Source of the DNA: Rhodococcus oryzae
GTDB lineage: Bacteria > Actinomycetota > Actinomycetes > Mycobacteriales > Mycobacteriaceae
Direction of reading: 5' to 3'
NCBI RefSeq assembly: GCF_005049235.1
Contig: NZ_SUMD01000019.1
Span: forward strand, 1 to 42,607
DNA length: 42,607 nt
In this document: positions 27,414 through 38,610 of the stretch, piece by piece
How the letters are laid out: every line of letters begins with the position of its first letter
Position numbering within the stretch: the first letter of the stretch is position 1
Notes under the pieces: generated by a model
What the model was told of the DNA's origin: nothing
What the model saw: the letters and a program-made list of their open reading frames with translations, nothing else
The model's database searches: none
Program-made: the position numbers and the translations under genes

Positions 27414-27426
27414 TACTCTGGACCAT
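27414..27426 (+). promoter_or_regulatory. Leaderless promoter of the flavodoxin-like gene
   Basis: TACTCT (27414-27419) stands seven bases before the GTG at 27427, with no ribosome binding site. Confidence 0.55.
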
Positions 27427-27936
27427 GTGACGGACGAGCGCAGGCAGCCAACTCTTTTGGTCGTGCACCACACCCCCTCGCCCGCTACCCGCGAGTTGCT
27501 CGAATCGGTGCTGGGCGGTGCCAACGACCCGGAGATCGAGGGTGTCACCGTGCGCTCGCTGCCCGCGCTCGGGGCCACCATCCCGGACGTGCTGGCCGCG
27601 GACGGCTACGTCTTCGGCACCTCGGCGAACTTCGGCTACATGTCGGGGGCACTCAAGCACTTCTTCGACACCGTCTACTACCCGTGTCTCGACGCCGTCG
27701 CGGGCCGCCCGTACGGGCTGTGGGTGCACGGCAACAACGACACCGCCGGGGCAGTGCGGTCGGTGGACAAGATCGTCGCCGGGCTCGCGCTGACGAAGGT
27801 GGCGCAGACGGTGGAGGTCACGGACGGGATCGATGCCCGCGCCCGCGAACTCTGTTACGAGCTGGGGGCGACCGTCGCGGTGACGTTGGCGGAAGCCCAG
27901 GCAGCACGTCGATCGGGAGGTTGCGATGGGAAGTGA
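27427..27936 (+). CDS. Flavodoxin-family (FMN-binding) protein
   Basis: A 169-residue flavodoxin/NAD(P)H-FMN-reductase fold protein corresponding in position to Rv2771c. LLVVHHTPSPATREL provides the phosphate loop for FMN, and GTSANFGYMSGALKHFFDTVYYPC the isoalloxazine-binding region, followed by GLWVHGNNDTAGA. It probably acts in electron transfer or quinone reduction; the partner is unknown. GTG 27427 is supported by its leaderless promoter. Its end overlaps a short coding start at 27926 (ATGGGAAGTGA), which looks like a broken downstream gene. Confidence 0.9.
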   Translation: MTDERRQPTLLVVHHTPSPATRELLESVLGGANDPEIEGVTVRSLPALGATIPDVLAADGYVFGTSANFGYMSGALKHFFDTVYYPCLDAVAGRPYGLWVHGNNDTAGAVRSVDKIVAGLALTKVAQTVEVTDGIDARARELCYELGATVAVTLAEAQAARRSGGCDGK

Positions 27937-28135
27937 ATCGAAACCGGTCTCGGTCGGTGATCTGGCGGAACGAGTTGCCGGCTCAGCCGCCGGCGATCGG
28001 GTGATGAACCACGGCGTTGCGTGCCGGTCGGTATCAAGCCGGCTCCTGCTTGCTCATCCCGCAGCGAAGGGAACTCGCGTATCGCTCGGTTCGCTGTGGA
28101 GGCGCAGGCGCCGGTTCTCGTCCACCGCGTCCTGA
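27926..28135 (+). pseudogene. Possible truncated gene start after the flavodoxin gene
   Basis: ATG 27926 overlaps the flavodoxin stop, as in a coupled operon, and reads MGSESKPVSVGDLAERVAGS before turning into sequence of different character around 28000. The last 82 bases overlap the STAS gene on the other strand. I do not recognise the product. The likely reading is a real operon gene cut off when the STAS/MerR segment arrived; the alternative is a chance ORF. Confidence 0.3.
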
Positions 28136-28491
28136 ATCGTCGGGAAGATCCGAAACTGGTCCGCTAAGCCTGATACATCAAGCACTCGTACGGCGCAGCA
28201 CGCAGGTGCGACAAGGAGAAGCTGGAGGCCATTGGCGGAGGCACGGATGTTCGCCCGCGCCAGCAACTGTGCCCCAGAAAGTCCAAGAAATGTCGTGTGG
28301 GTCAGATCCACTATCAGGCTCATGACCGCTGTATCGATGCCGGTATCGAGGGCTGATTGCAGAACTTCGACGGAGCCGTAGTCGACGTCACCGCCGACTT
28401 CGACGACAGTCGACCCTGGGCCCCAGCTTCGACCCCGCGCTTCGCAGAGACAGTCATCCAAGCGGCTGTACTGGCGAATATGAATGTGCAT
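28054..28491 (-). CDS. STAS-domain protein (anti-sigma factor antagonist-like)
   Basis: A 145-residue single-domain STAS protein. The conserved strand-helix motif VDLTHTTFLGLSGAQLLARA aligns with the SpoIIAA/RsbV motif F-[ML]-D-S-S-G. The Asp and first Ser are replaced by Gly and Leu, but the Ser before Gly, the usual phosphorylated residue, is retained. Such proteins bind anti-sigma kinases and release sigma factors under stress. No anti-sigma kinase or sigma gene is nearby. ATG 28491 has GGAGGAGG upstream. It is divergent from the MerR gene with 169 bp between. Base composition in this stretch is less GC-rich than in the flanking core genes. Confidence 0.8.
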   Translation of the reverse strand: MHIHIRQYSRLDDCLCEARGRSWGPGSTVVEVGGDVDYGSVEVLQSALDTGIDTAVMSLIVDLTHTTFLGLSGAQLLARANIRASANGLQLLLVAPACCAVRVLDVSGLADQFRIFPTIQDAVDENRRLRLHSEPSDTRVPFAAG

Positions 28492-28660
28492 TTCCAGACC
28501 TCCTCCACTCGGGTGGCGCTGTGGTCGAGAGTGAGCAGCAGATATCGGAGTTCAATAATCAAGGTCGGAATCGCAGGATTATCTAGCAATTCAGGCACAG
28601 ATTATCGTGCCACCGCTGCTAGCCTGGTGCAAGAGGACGTCAGAATCTGGAGGCACCGCA

Positions 28661-28990
28661 ATGACGCAAGGTTCCACCCCTCGTTCGCGGCTGGGCGTCT
28701 ATGGCATCTCGGTCGCGTCCGAGCTGTCAGGGATTGACCCGCAGACATTGCGCCTGTATGAGCAGCGGGGACTGCTCGCCCCGGCCCGGACTGAAGGCGG
28801 GACCCGGCGCTATAGCGACGACGACCTGATCGCCTTGCGTCATATCGCCGAACTGGTCGCTGCCGGAATCAACCTTGCGGGAGTTGCGCGGATCCTGCAG
28901 CTTGAGGCCGACAATCTCCGGCTGGAGATCGAGAACAAGGACCTGCGGGCAGAGCACGAAGGCGCGGCCAGTCGACAACGGGCGCGTTAG
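28661..28990 (+). CDS. MerR-family regulator, HspR-like
   Basis: A 109-residue regulator with an N-terminal MerR winged helix (YGISVASELSGIDPQTLRLYEQ, then TRRYSDDDLIALRHIAELV) and a C-terminal coiled coil (LQLEADNLRLEIENKDLRAE). ISVASELSG, PQTLRLYEQRGL and INLAGVARILQLE place it near HspR, the heat-shock repressor, rather than metal-sensing MerR; no Cys is present. HspR genes normally sit in dnaK or hsp20 operons, but none is adjacent. I see no HAIR-type operator upstream. ATG 28661 has TGGAGG upstream. It is an orphan regulator in a probably acquired segment. Confidence 0.85.
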   Translation: MTQGSTPRSRLGVYGISVASELSGIDPQTLRLYEQRGLLAPARTEGGTRRYSDDDLIALRHIAELVAAGINLAGVARILQLEADNLRLEIENKDLRAEHEGAASRQRAR

Positions 28991-29222
28991 TGTGTTCGGC
29001 GCTGGGAAGATCACGCCTGGGCCTCTGGAGTATCTATGCCACTTGCCAAGGAAAAGCAACGGTGAGCCCTAGAGGTTCGGGGTCGGATCCAAGCGCCCTC
29101 GATGAGTGGTGGCAGACAGCTGTGAACGGCAGCCGCAAGGCTCCGAGCTGACGATGGCAATGTGTGGTGGGCGGTGAGCCGAAACCTATTGGCCGGCATG
29201 GCCGTTGCGCGAACACCTGCCA
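28991..29222. other. Gene-free stretch after the MerR gene
   Basis: No supported gene occurs here. Short frames lack ribosome binding sites and family matches. It separates the MerR gene from the 3' end of the DUF2231 gene on the other strand, and may hold degenerated coding sequence. Confidence 0.5.
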
Positions 29223-29762
29223 CTACCTGCCGACGACCCGCCTACCGGAAGAGGCCTCTGCCCGCCGGGACGAGCCGAACGCGATGTGACCGCCGAGGGC
29301 GCCGCTGGCCGCAGCTGCCGCAAGGCCCACCCAGCTCCACGCCTGCGCACGGACGCTCGGTGCGCGCCTGCGCAGCCGAAACGAGACGAGCATCGCGGAG
29401 GCGGCCGCCGTATTGCCGAGCGCGTGTACCAGCCCGGCACGGCGGTCTGCTTCATTGCGCTCCGCCCAGTCCGCCCATCCGGTGAGGACCGCGAAGGGCG
29501 CTCCGGCCAGCCCGAGGCCGATGAGACGCCGCGCCGCGTGGTGGTCCCGCAGAACGGTCTCCAATACGACCGCCGCCGTCCAGGCGCCGACGGGGACGGT
29601 GACCGCCATTGGGTGTACCGGATGGCCCAGCCAGGAACCGCGCAGGAGTCCGGCCGTCCGACCGTGATCGAGGAGTCGGTCGATCCGCTCCTGGAGAGGT
29701 GCGCTGATCCGATCCAGCGCGTCGACCGACTCAGGCACGCCGAGGAGTTCGTGAACGTTCAT
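29223..29762 (-). CDS. DUF2231 membrane protein without a Rieske domain
   Basis: A 179-residue membrane protein with four hydrophobic segments. The DUF2231 signature is clear: LGHPVHPMAVTVPVGAWTAA, then GLGLAGAPFAVLTGWADW and LGNTAAASAMLVSFRLRRR. In many actinobacteria this module is followed, after the GGH segment of the last helix, by a Rieske [2Fe-2S] domain. Here the protein reaches GALGGHIAFGSS and ends 17 residues later without the Cys/His iron-sulfur motifs. Either a short natural form or a 3' truncation. ATG 29762 follows GCGGAAAG at suitable spacing. It lies divergently from the YcaQ-type gene with about 250 bp between in which I see no gene. Confidence 0.78.
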   Translation of the reverse strand: MNVHELLGVPESVDALDRISAPLQERIDRLLDHGRTAGLLRGSWLGHPVHPMAVTVPVGAWTAAVVLETVLRDHHAARRLIGLGLAGAPFAVLTGWADWAERNEADRRAGLVHALGNTAAASAMLVSFRLRRRAPSVRAQAWSWVGLAAAAASGALGGHIAFGSSRRAEASSGRRVVGR

Positions 29763-30013
29763 CACATCGACTTTCCGCTCGGGAGTGGCCGCCCTGTCAC
29801 GGCCGCCGTCAAACCGCCATTACCCCTCCAGCGGATACCCACACCCACGGTCGATAATCCTCGCGGTGTTTGCTGACGGCTCGACCCCGAAGATCGTGCA
29901 TTCACTGCGCGCCGGTGATTGTGCTCATGGCGGCGACGTACCCAGACGTCTGCAACGGTGAACCGGCCTGTCGCTCTGGCCCAAATGTCGGACTCCGATG
30001 GCAGGGTGGGGAC

Positions 30014-31234
30014 ATGCTCGAGATGACGGCCGCCGCCGCCAGGCGAACCGCGCTGGCCGCGCAGGGGTTCGCCGACGCCCGCCCGACCACCGCGCCCACC
30101 CGCAGACACCTGCTCAAGGCGGTCGGTAGGACCTCGCTGCTGCAGATCGATTCGGTCTCGGTGGCCGTGAGGGCGCACTACATGCCGGTGTTCAGCCGGA
30201 TCGGTGCCTACGACCGGGGCCTGCTGGACGACGCCGCGTGGCGGCACACCGCCGCGAAGCCCCGTGCGCTGGTCGAGTATTGGGCCCACGAGGCGGCGCT
30301 GATCCCGGTGGGGGACTGGCCGCTGCTGCGCTGGCGGATGCGCGCCTACGAGGGCGGTCGCTGGGAAGGGGAGCGCAAGGTGCTCGAGCGGAACCCGGCC
30401 CTGATCCGCGACGTCGTCGACGTGATCTCGGCGGTCGGGTCGGCGAGCGCGGGCGACATCGAGCGGCGCCTCGAGATCGACCGCGGTCGCAGGGCCGGGC
30501 CGTGGTGGGATCGCAGTGATACGAAGGTCATCTGCGAGCAACTGTTCGCGGCGGGTGCGCTGTCGGTGGACAGGCGGGTCGGCTTCGTCCGGCACTACGA
30601 CCTCGCCGACCGGGTGCTCCCGGCCGGCGTCGTGTCCAGCCGGATCGACGAGGGGGACGCGGTGCGCGAACTGATCCGTCGCGCCGCGCGGTCTCTCGGC
30701 GTCGGAACGGAGCCGGACCTGCGCGACTACTACCGGCTCTCGCGTGCCCAGGCCGCCGCCGCGATCGCGGACCTGGTGGACGAGGGGACCCTGGCCCCGG
30801 TGACCGTGCGCGGCTGGGGAGTCCCCGCCTACCGACACGTCGAGGCACGAACGCCGCGCCGGATCACCGGAGCGGCGTTGCTGTGCCCGTTCGACCCGTT
30901 GGTGTTCTTCCGTCCGCGCACCGAACGGATCTTCGACTTCCACTACCGGCTCGAGATCTACACGCCCCAGCACAAGCGGGTGCACGGGTATTACGTATTC
31001 CCGTTCCTGCTCGACGGCGAGTTGGTCGCCCGCGTGGATCTCAAGGCCGATCGCGGCGCCGACGCCCTCCAGGTGCACGGCGCCTTCGCGGAGGGCGAGG
31101 GCGAGGGCGGGGACGGGCGCGTGGTGGAGTCGCTGGCCTCGTCGCTGCGCGAGATGGCGGACTGGCTCGGGCTCTCGGACGTCAGGGTCGGCGAGCGCGG
31201 CGATCTCGCTGGCGCACTCGCCGACCGGGTCTGA
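30014..31234 (+). CDS. YcaQ/AlkX-type winged-helix DNA glycosylase
   Basis: A 406-residue protein of the HTH_42 family, which includes E. coli YcaQ (AlkX) and Streptomyces AlkZ. These remove bulky N-alkylated bases and unhook interstrand crosslinks. The catalytic Q-x-D motif is Gln44-Ile-Asp46 in SLLQIDSVSV. Other family blocks are ALVEYWAHEAALIP, WDRSDTKVICEQLFAAG, LLCPFDPLVFFRPRTERIFDF and YYVFPFLLDGELVARVDLKADR. The ATG at 30014 is chosen because family homology starts here; upstream in-frame codons to 29870 show none. It was probably placed next to the accessory segment as a defence against alkylating agents, but no toxin biosynthesis gene is nearby. Confidence 0.88.
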   Translation: MLEMTAAAARRTALAAQGFADARPTTAPTRRHLLKAVGRTSLLQIDSVSVAVRAHYMPVFSRIGAYDRGLLDDAAWRHTAAKPRALVEYWAHEAALIPVGDWPLLRWRMRAYEGGRWEGERKVLERNPALIRDVVDVISAVGSASAGDIERRLEIDRGRRAGPWWDRSDTKVICEQLFAAGALSVDRRVGFVRHYDLADRVLPAGVVSSRIDEGDAVRELIRRAARSLGVGTEPDLRDYYRLSRAQAAAAIADLVDEGTLAPVTVRGWGVPAYRHVEARTPRRITGAALLCPFDPLVFFRPRTERIFDFHYRLEIYTPQHKRVHGYYVFPFLLDGELVARVDLKADRGADALQVHGAFAEGEGEGGDGRVVESLASSLREMADWLGLSDVRVGERGDLAGALADRV

Positions 31235-31261
31235 TCGCCCAGGATCGGATCCGGTTGTCGG

Positions 31262-31696
31262 TCAGAGGGTTTCGACGAACTTGGTCAGGCCCTTGGAGGC
31301 CGTTTCGAGGGCGATCTTCTGGCCGCGCTTGACGATGAACCCGGGCATCGGGATCTTCAGGTCGACGGTCAGATCGAAGGTCACGTTCGTGCCGTCGCCG
31401 TCCGCGACGAGCGTGTACGAGCCGTCCTGCGTCTTCTGCTGGTCGCTCTCGACGAGGCTCCAGCTCACCTTCTCGTCGCCGACCCACTGGTAGTCCACGA
31501 CCTGCTCGTCGTTGACGCCCAGCACCGAGACCTTCATGCGCACGCGCAGCGGACGGCCGTCGGGGTGGGTGCTCTCGACGATCACCGACTTGTGCGAGGA
31601 CGACCACTCCGGTACTCGTTCCACCGCGACGATCGCCTCCATCACCTTGGCCGGATCGGCCTTGATGTGGAATTCCTTGTTGCCTGACACGGCCAT
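31262..31696 (-). CDS. SRPBCC (START-like) family protein
   Basis: A 144-residue protein with the polyketide cyclase/START-like ligand-binding fold typical of mycobacterial and rhodococcal SRPBCC proteins: ADPAKVMEAIVAVERVPEWSSS, seen in parts, then VDYQWVGDEKVSWSL and VTFDLTVDLKIPMPGFIVKR. It binds a hydrophobic ligand; which one is unknown. ATG 31696 has AAGGGG upstream at about nine bases; GTG 31705 in frame is an alternative. It converges on the YcaQ-type gene with 27 bases between stops. Confidence 0.85.
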   Translation of the reverse strand: MAVSGNKEFHIKADPAKVMEAIVAVERVPEWSSSHKSVIVESTHPDGRPLRVRMKVSVLGVNDEQVVDYQWVGDEKVSWSLVESDQQKTQDGSYTLVADGDGTNVTFDLTVDLKIPMPGFIVKRGQKIALETASKGLTKFVETL

Positions 31697-31785
31697 CGAG
31701 CCCACCCCTTAATGCGATTGCGTCCAAACTCAGTGCGTCATTACATCACTCCGAGACCGTCCTGGGTTGCGGACGCGCGTCCAGG

Positions 31786-32262
31786 TCATTCCTCCGTCCG
31801 CCTGCCCTTGCGCACCTGGTCCCGGAGCGCGCCCTGGACGGCCTGCGACACCCAGGAGTTCAGCGACATCCCGTTCTGTGATGCGGCCTCCTCCGCGCGT
31901 GACTTCATCTGATCCACCAGGCGCAGGGTCACCCGGGAGATGTCACCGGTGACGTCATCTACGGCATCATTGATGTAGTCGCTCGTCGTGCTCTCGCCGC
32001 GCGGGCCGGATCCGGGCCGCGCCGGGCGAGCCACCTCGACGTGCGTTCGATCGCCGTCGAGTCGCACGTGCACCGTCCGGTCGCCGAGCGCGGTCGACAC
32101 CTCGGCCGCCAGGTCGGAGAGTGCGGACAGCAGCATCAATCGCGCCGAGTTCTCGGCCGCGACGGCCAGCGCCTCGGCGATTCTCTTGGTGTTCTCGTCG
32201 CCGAGGGCGGCCGCCGCGATCAGGTCGTCACGCAGGGTGGTGGTGTACTCCGACAGTTCCAT
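31786..32262 (-). CDS. Ribbon-helix-helix DNA-binding protein
   Basis: A 158-residue protein. The first 90 residues are helical and Ala-rich (ALAVAAENSARLMLLSALSDLAAE). The C-terminal 50 residues form an Arc/HicB-like ribbon-helix-helix: the beta strand RVTLRLVD, helix MKSRAEEAASQNG, then MSLNSWVSQAVQGAL. The GMSLNSW pattern is typical of HicB-type and MetJ-Arc DNA-binding domains. The start ATG lies inside a perfect palindrome, so the protein probably represses itself. No toxin partner (HicA) is adjacent. It could alternatively be a nucleoid-associated or TA-orphan protein. Confidence 0.78.
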   Translation of the reverse strand: MELSEYTTTLRDDLIAAAALGDENTKRIAEALAVAAENSARLMLLSALSDLAAEVSTALGDRTVHVRLDGDRTHVEVARPARPGSGPRGESTTSDYINDAVDDVTGDISRVTLRLVDQMKSRAEEAASQNGMSLNSWVSQAVQGALRDQVRKGRRTEE

Positions 32263-32297
32263 GACGTCAGTGTGACGTCATTCTTGACGTCGGTCAA
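32261..32297. promoter_or_regulatory. Operator overlapping the start of the ribbon-helix-helix gene
   Basis: ATGACGTCA-GTG-TGACGTCAT (32261-32281) is a perfect 9-3-9 palindrome whose left edge contains the start codon of the minus-strand gene (32260-32262). A second dyad, TTGAC-GTCG-GTCAA, lies at 32284-32297, and the GACGTC word is repeated three times at 10-12 base spacing, close to one helical turn. This fits cooperative binding by ribbon-helix-helix dimers. Confidence 0.7.
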
Positions 32298-32309
32298 GGT
32301 GTCATGGCG

Positions 32310-33116
32310 TCAGGCGAGCAGCTTCGCCTTCAGCGCGGCGATGTCGGCGTCGGTCAGGCCGAGGCCCTGGTGCACGTAATTGTCGAAGCTGCCGTAGCGC
32401 TCGTCGGCGGTGGCGAAGGCGCCGTCGAGCCATTCCTGCTTGACGCCGTCGAGCAACGCGGAGGGGCTGGTGGCGTCGACCCCGCGGTAGACGTTGCTCA
32501 GCATGAAGTCGGCGTTCACCGTCGCGCGGTCGACACCGAGGATCGTCAGCAGCACCGCGGCGGTCCAGCCGGTCCGGTCCTTGCCCGCGCTGCAGTGGAA
32601 GAGCACCGCGCCGTCGGTGTCGCGGATGTCGCGGAGCACGGCGGCGAAGGCCTCATTGGCGCCGGGGCCGGTGATGAAGGCGCGGTAGGCCGAGTTCAGG
32701 TCGACCAGCGTGGTGACGGGCGAGGCGCCGAGCACGTCGTACCAGTTGGCTTTGGCGCCCGCGGGTACGAGGTCGGGCTGCAGCGCCCGCTCGTAGACGG
32801 TGCGCAGGTCGTCGACGGCCTTGACGTTGCGGCCCTCGAGCGTGCCGAGGTCGGCGGGGGACAGCTTGTTCAGCGCATCGGTGCGGAAGACGAGCCCGGT
32901 CTTGACCGTGCGACCGTCGGCGGTGGTGTATCCGCCGACGTCGCGGGCGTTCTTGGCGCCGTCGAGGTGCAGGGACCGGTCGAAGACCGACTGCTCGACG
33001 GCCGCCGGTGCCGCGGCCAGGGCGGTGCCCGCGGCGGAACCGACGAAGATCGAGGTTCCGATGGTGAGGGCGGCGGCCGCGCGCAGGACGCGGGCACGGT
33101 TCGGGGTGAGGGCCAC
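32310..33116 (-). CDS. Secreted tyrosine phosphatase, PtpB-like
   Basis: A 268-residue exported phosphatase. The signal peptide has a basic start (NRARVLR), a hydrophobic core (AAALTIGTSIFVGSAAG) and ALAAAPA as probable cleavage region. The catalytic loop HCSAGKDRTG (His174, Cys175, Arg181) is the CX5R motif in the same form as mycobacterial PtpB (HCFAGKDRTG); NARDVGGY and FRTDALNKL are further PtpB-like blocks. It should dephosphorylate phosphotyrosine or phosphoinositides outside the cell. GTG 33116 has GGAG at eight bases; the longer frame to 33176 adds an Arg/Pro-rich tail that would mask the signal peptide. Divergent from thyX. Confidence 0.9.
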   Translation of the reverse strand: MALTPNRARVLRAAAALTIGTSIFVGSAAGTALAAAPAAVEQSVFDRSLHLDGAKNARDVGGYTTADGRTVKTGLVFRTDALNKLSPADLGTLEGRNVKAVDDLRTVYERALQPDLVPAGAKANWYDVLGASPVTTLVDLNSAYRAFITGPGANEAFAAVLRDIRDTDGAVLFHCSAGKDRTGWTAAVLLTILGVDRATVNADFMLSNVYRGVDATSPSALLDGVKQEWLDGAFATADERYGSFDNYVHQGLGLTDADIAALKAKLLA

Positions 33117-33190
33117 GAGGTGTCTCCATGGGGGTCGGCGCGGATCACGGCGCGGTGATCCAAGACGTTCGGACACAGGAGTTGGTACAC

Positions 33191-33270
33191 CGTTCAGGTG
33201 AACGCGAGGAGTCGCGCCGATAGGGTGCGGTGATTCGGCGAGCAGGTCTCAGCAGGACCAAGCAGGACCA
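33191..33270. promoter_or_regulatory. thyX upstream region with palindrome, -10 box and tandem repeats
   Basis: CGTTCA-GG-TGAACG (33191-33204) is a 6-2-6 dyad between the divergent phosphatase and thyX genes. TAGGGT (33221-33226) is a possible thyX -10 box. Downstream of it, in the presumed leader, the ten bases AGCAGGACCA occur twice in direct tandem (33251-33260, 33261-33270), after a related AGCAGGTCTC (33241-33250). The ribosome binding site GGAAGGA follows immediately. Confidence 0.5.
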
Positions 33271-33282
33271 GGAAGGAACGCA

Positions 33283-37014
<3,732 letters not shown>

Positions 37015-37039
37015 CCGCCGCACCACCACTCCTCGCGAC

Positions 37040-37068
37040 GGCCGGCCCGGTTCGACACCGGGCCGGCC
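37040..37068. terminator. Bidirectional hairpin between rnj and the TauE gene
   Basis: GGCCGGCCCGG (37040-37050) and CCGGGCCGGCC (37058-37068) form a perfect 11-bp stem with a seven-base loop, between two converging genes. No T-tract, as common in high-GC Actinobacteria. Confidence 0.7.
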
Positions 37069-37080
37069 TGCGCGTGGGTG

Positions 37081-37860
37081 TCAGAACAGCAGTCGCCACA
37101 GTCCGATCAGGCCGACGACGACGATGACGGCGCGGAGCGCCGTCGGGGAGAGGTGTCGGCCGTACCTGGCACCGACGGCTCCGCCGACGAGCGATCCGAC
37201 GGCGATGAGTCCCGCTGCGGCCCAACTGATCCGGTCGAAGGCCACCAGGGTGTACGCCGTGGCGGCGACGACGTTGACCAGCAGTGAGAGCAGGTTCTTC
37301 GCGGCGTTCATCCGCTGCATCGACTCCGGCAGCAGGGCGCCCATCACGCCAACCAGCAGGATTCCCTGTGCGGCCGTGAAGTAGCCGCCGTATACCCCGA
37401 CCGCGAAGGTGCCACCGGTCAGCGCGGCCATCCGGCCGGGCCCGACGTGCTCGGCGTCGCGGCCCTGCGCCTCCGCGCGCTCGCGGGCCCAGGCCTGGAT
37501 CCGCGGACCGGCGACCACCAGGATCAGTGCGAGTGCCAACAGCACGGGCACGATCGTGACGAACGCCTTCTCGGGCAGGTGCAGCAGCAGCCAGGCGCCG
37601 AGGCCCGCTCCCGCGAGCGACGCCGGGATCTGCCAGCGCAGCCGGTCCCACTGGCCGCGGAGTTCGCGACGGTATCCCCAGGTGCTCGACACGCCACCCG
37701 CAACGAGGCCTACCGCATTCGACATCGTCGCGACCACCGGCGGATAGCCGAACGCGACCAGGGTGGGAAAGGTGATCAGGGTTCCCGAGCCGACGAGGGC
37801 GTTGATCGCGCCCGCGCCGAAACCGGCGAGGGCGATGACGATCATCTCGGTGATGGGCAC
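37081..37860 (-). CDS. TauE/SafE-family sulfite exporter-like membrane protein
   Basis: A 259-residue membrane protein with about eight helices. The TauE/SafE signature GFGAGAINALVGSGTLITFPTLVAFG is in the first third (seen here in parts), with NAVGLVAGGVSS next. Family members export organosulfonates or sulfite, or transport C2 compounds; the substrate is not visible here. The start is taken as the GTG complementary to 37858-37860; the family N-terminus fits. It converges on rnj and is divergent from the TIGR03085 gene with 65 bp between. Confidence 0.88.
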   Translation of the reverse strand: MPITEMIVIALAGFGAGAINALVGSGTLITFPTLVAFGYPPVVATMSNAVGLVAGGVSSTWGYRRELRGQWDRLRWQIPASLAGAGLGAWLLLHLPEKAFVTIVPVLLALALILVVAGPRIQAWARERAEAQGRDAEHVGPGRMAALTGGTFAVGVYGGYFTAAQGILLVGVMGALLPESMQRMNAAKNLLSLLVNVVAATAYTLVAFDRISWAAAGLIAVGSLVGGAVGARYGRHLSPTALRAVIVVVGLIGLWRLLF

Positions 37861-37912
37861 CGCAGGGACGGTACTGGGTGCGTGTCAGCGCGCGGACGGA
37901 CCCGCGCGGCAG

Positions 37913-37925
37913 TAGCGTGGCGGGC
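37913..37925 (+). promoter_or_regulatory. Leaderless promoter of the TIGR03085 gene
   Basis: TAGCGT (37913-37918) stands seven bases before the ATG at 37926. Confidence 0.55.
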
Positions 37926-38549
37926 ATGAAGCTGGCCCACGACGAGCGGCTCGCGCTCGTGGTCACGATGGCCGAGTTCGGGCCCGACGCGCCAACGCTG
38001 TGCGGCGAGTGGACCGTCCGGGATCTGGCCGCACATCTCGTACTCCGCGAACGACGGCCCGATGCGGCCGCGGGCATCATGGTCTCGGCCCTGTCCGGGT
38101 ACACCGAGCTGGTGCAGGCATCGATCGCCCGCGGATCCTTCGAGGACCTGCTCGAGCAGATCAGGACGGGTCCGCCCGTGTGGTCGCCGATGCGGCCGTT
38201 CGACGAGCAGCTGAATCTGGCCGAGATGTTCGTCCACCACGAGGACGTGCGGCGCGGTGGTCAGGACTGGGAGCCCCGGACCCTCGATCCGGTCTGGTCG
38301 GGTCCGCTCTGGACGCTGGCCCGGCGGATGGGCAGGCGCGCATATCGACGGGCGTCCTGCTCGGTCGTGCTGGAGCGCCCGGACGGAGGACGGTCCACGG
38401 TGCGCAGCGCGGGCGGCGAGACCGTGGTGCTGCGCGGCGACCCCGCGGAACTCGCCCTGCACGCCTTCGGACGCGACGCGGTCCGGCTCGAGGCCACGGG
38501 CTCCGATCAGGCCGTCCAGGGTGTGATGTCGCTCGATCGCGGCATCTAG
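37926..38549 (+). CDS. TIGR03085-family metal-binding protein
   Basis: A 207-residue protein of the DinB/mycothiol-dependent maleylpyruvate isomerase superfamily. The N-terminal block [22 protein letters not shown] carries the first His, and [12 protein letters not shown] the HH pair; these form the three-His metal site of the superfamily. The second half has [19 protein letters not shown]. The precise reaction is unknown; relatives use mycothiol, the actinobacterial thiol. ATG 37926 is supported by the leaderless promoter over an in-frame codon at 37878. It sits between rnj and ftsK, as in Mycobacteriales. Confidence 0.87.
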   Translation: MKLAHDERLALVVTMAEFGPDAPTLCGEWTVRDLAAHLVLRERRPDAAAGIMVSALSGYTELVQASIARGSFEDLLEQIRTGPPVWSPMRPFDEQLNLAEMFVHHEDVRRGGQDWEPRTLDPVWSGPLWTLARRMGRRAYRRASCSVVLERPDGGRSTVRSAGGETVVLRGDPAELALHAFGRDAVRLEATGSDQAVQGVMSLDRGI

Positions 38550-38597
38550 AAGCCCTGTTGCGGGTGTTGCGGATGGTCCTGATGGGGCCTCAGCGAC

Positions 38598-38610
38598 TAA
38601 CCTGACGTGC
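38598..38610 (+). promoter_or_regulatory. Leaderless promoter of ftsK
   Basis: TAACCT (38598-38603), identical to the dapA box, lies seven bases before the ATG at 38611. Confidence 0.65.

Noticed and set aside
31786-32262. A HicAB toxin-antitoxin pair
   Set aside because: The C-terminus is HicB/Arc-like, but no HicA-like gene is on either side; neighbours are an SRPBCC protein and a phosphatase.
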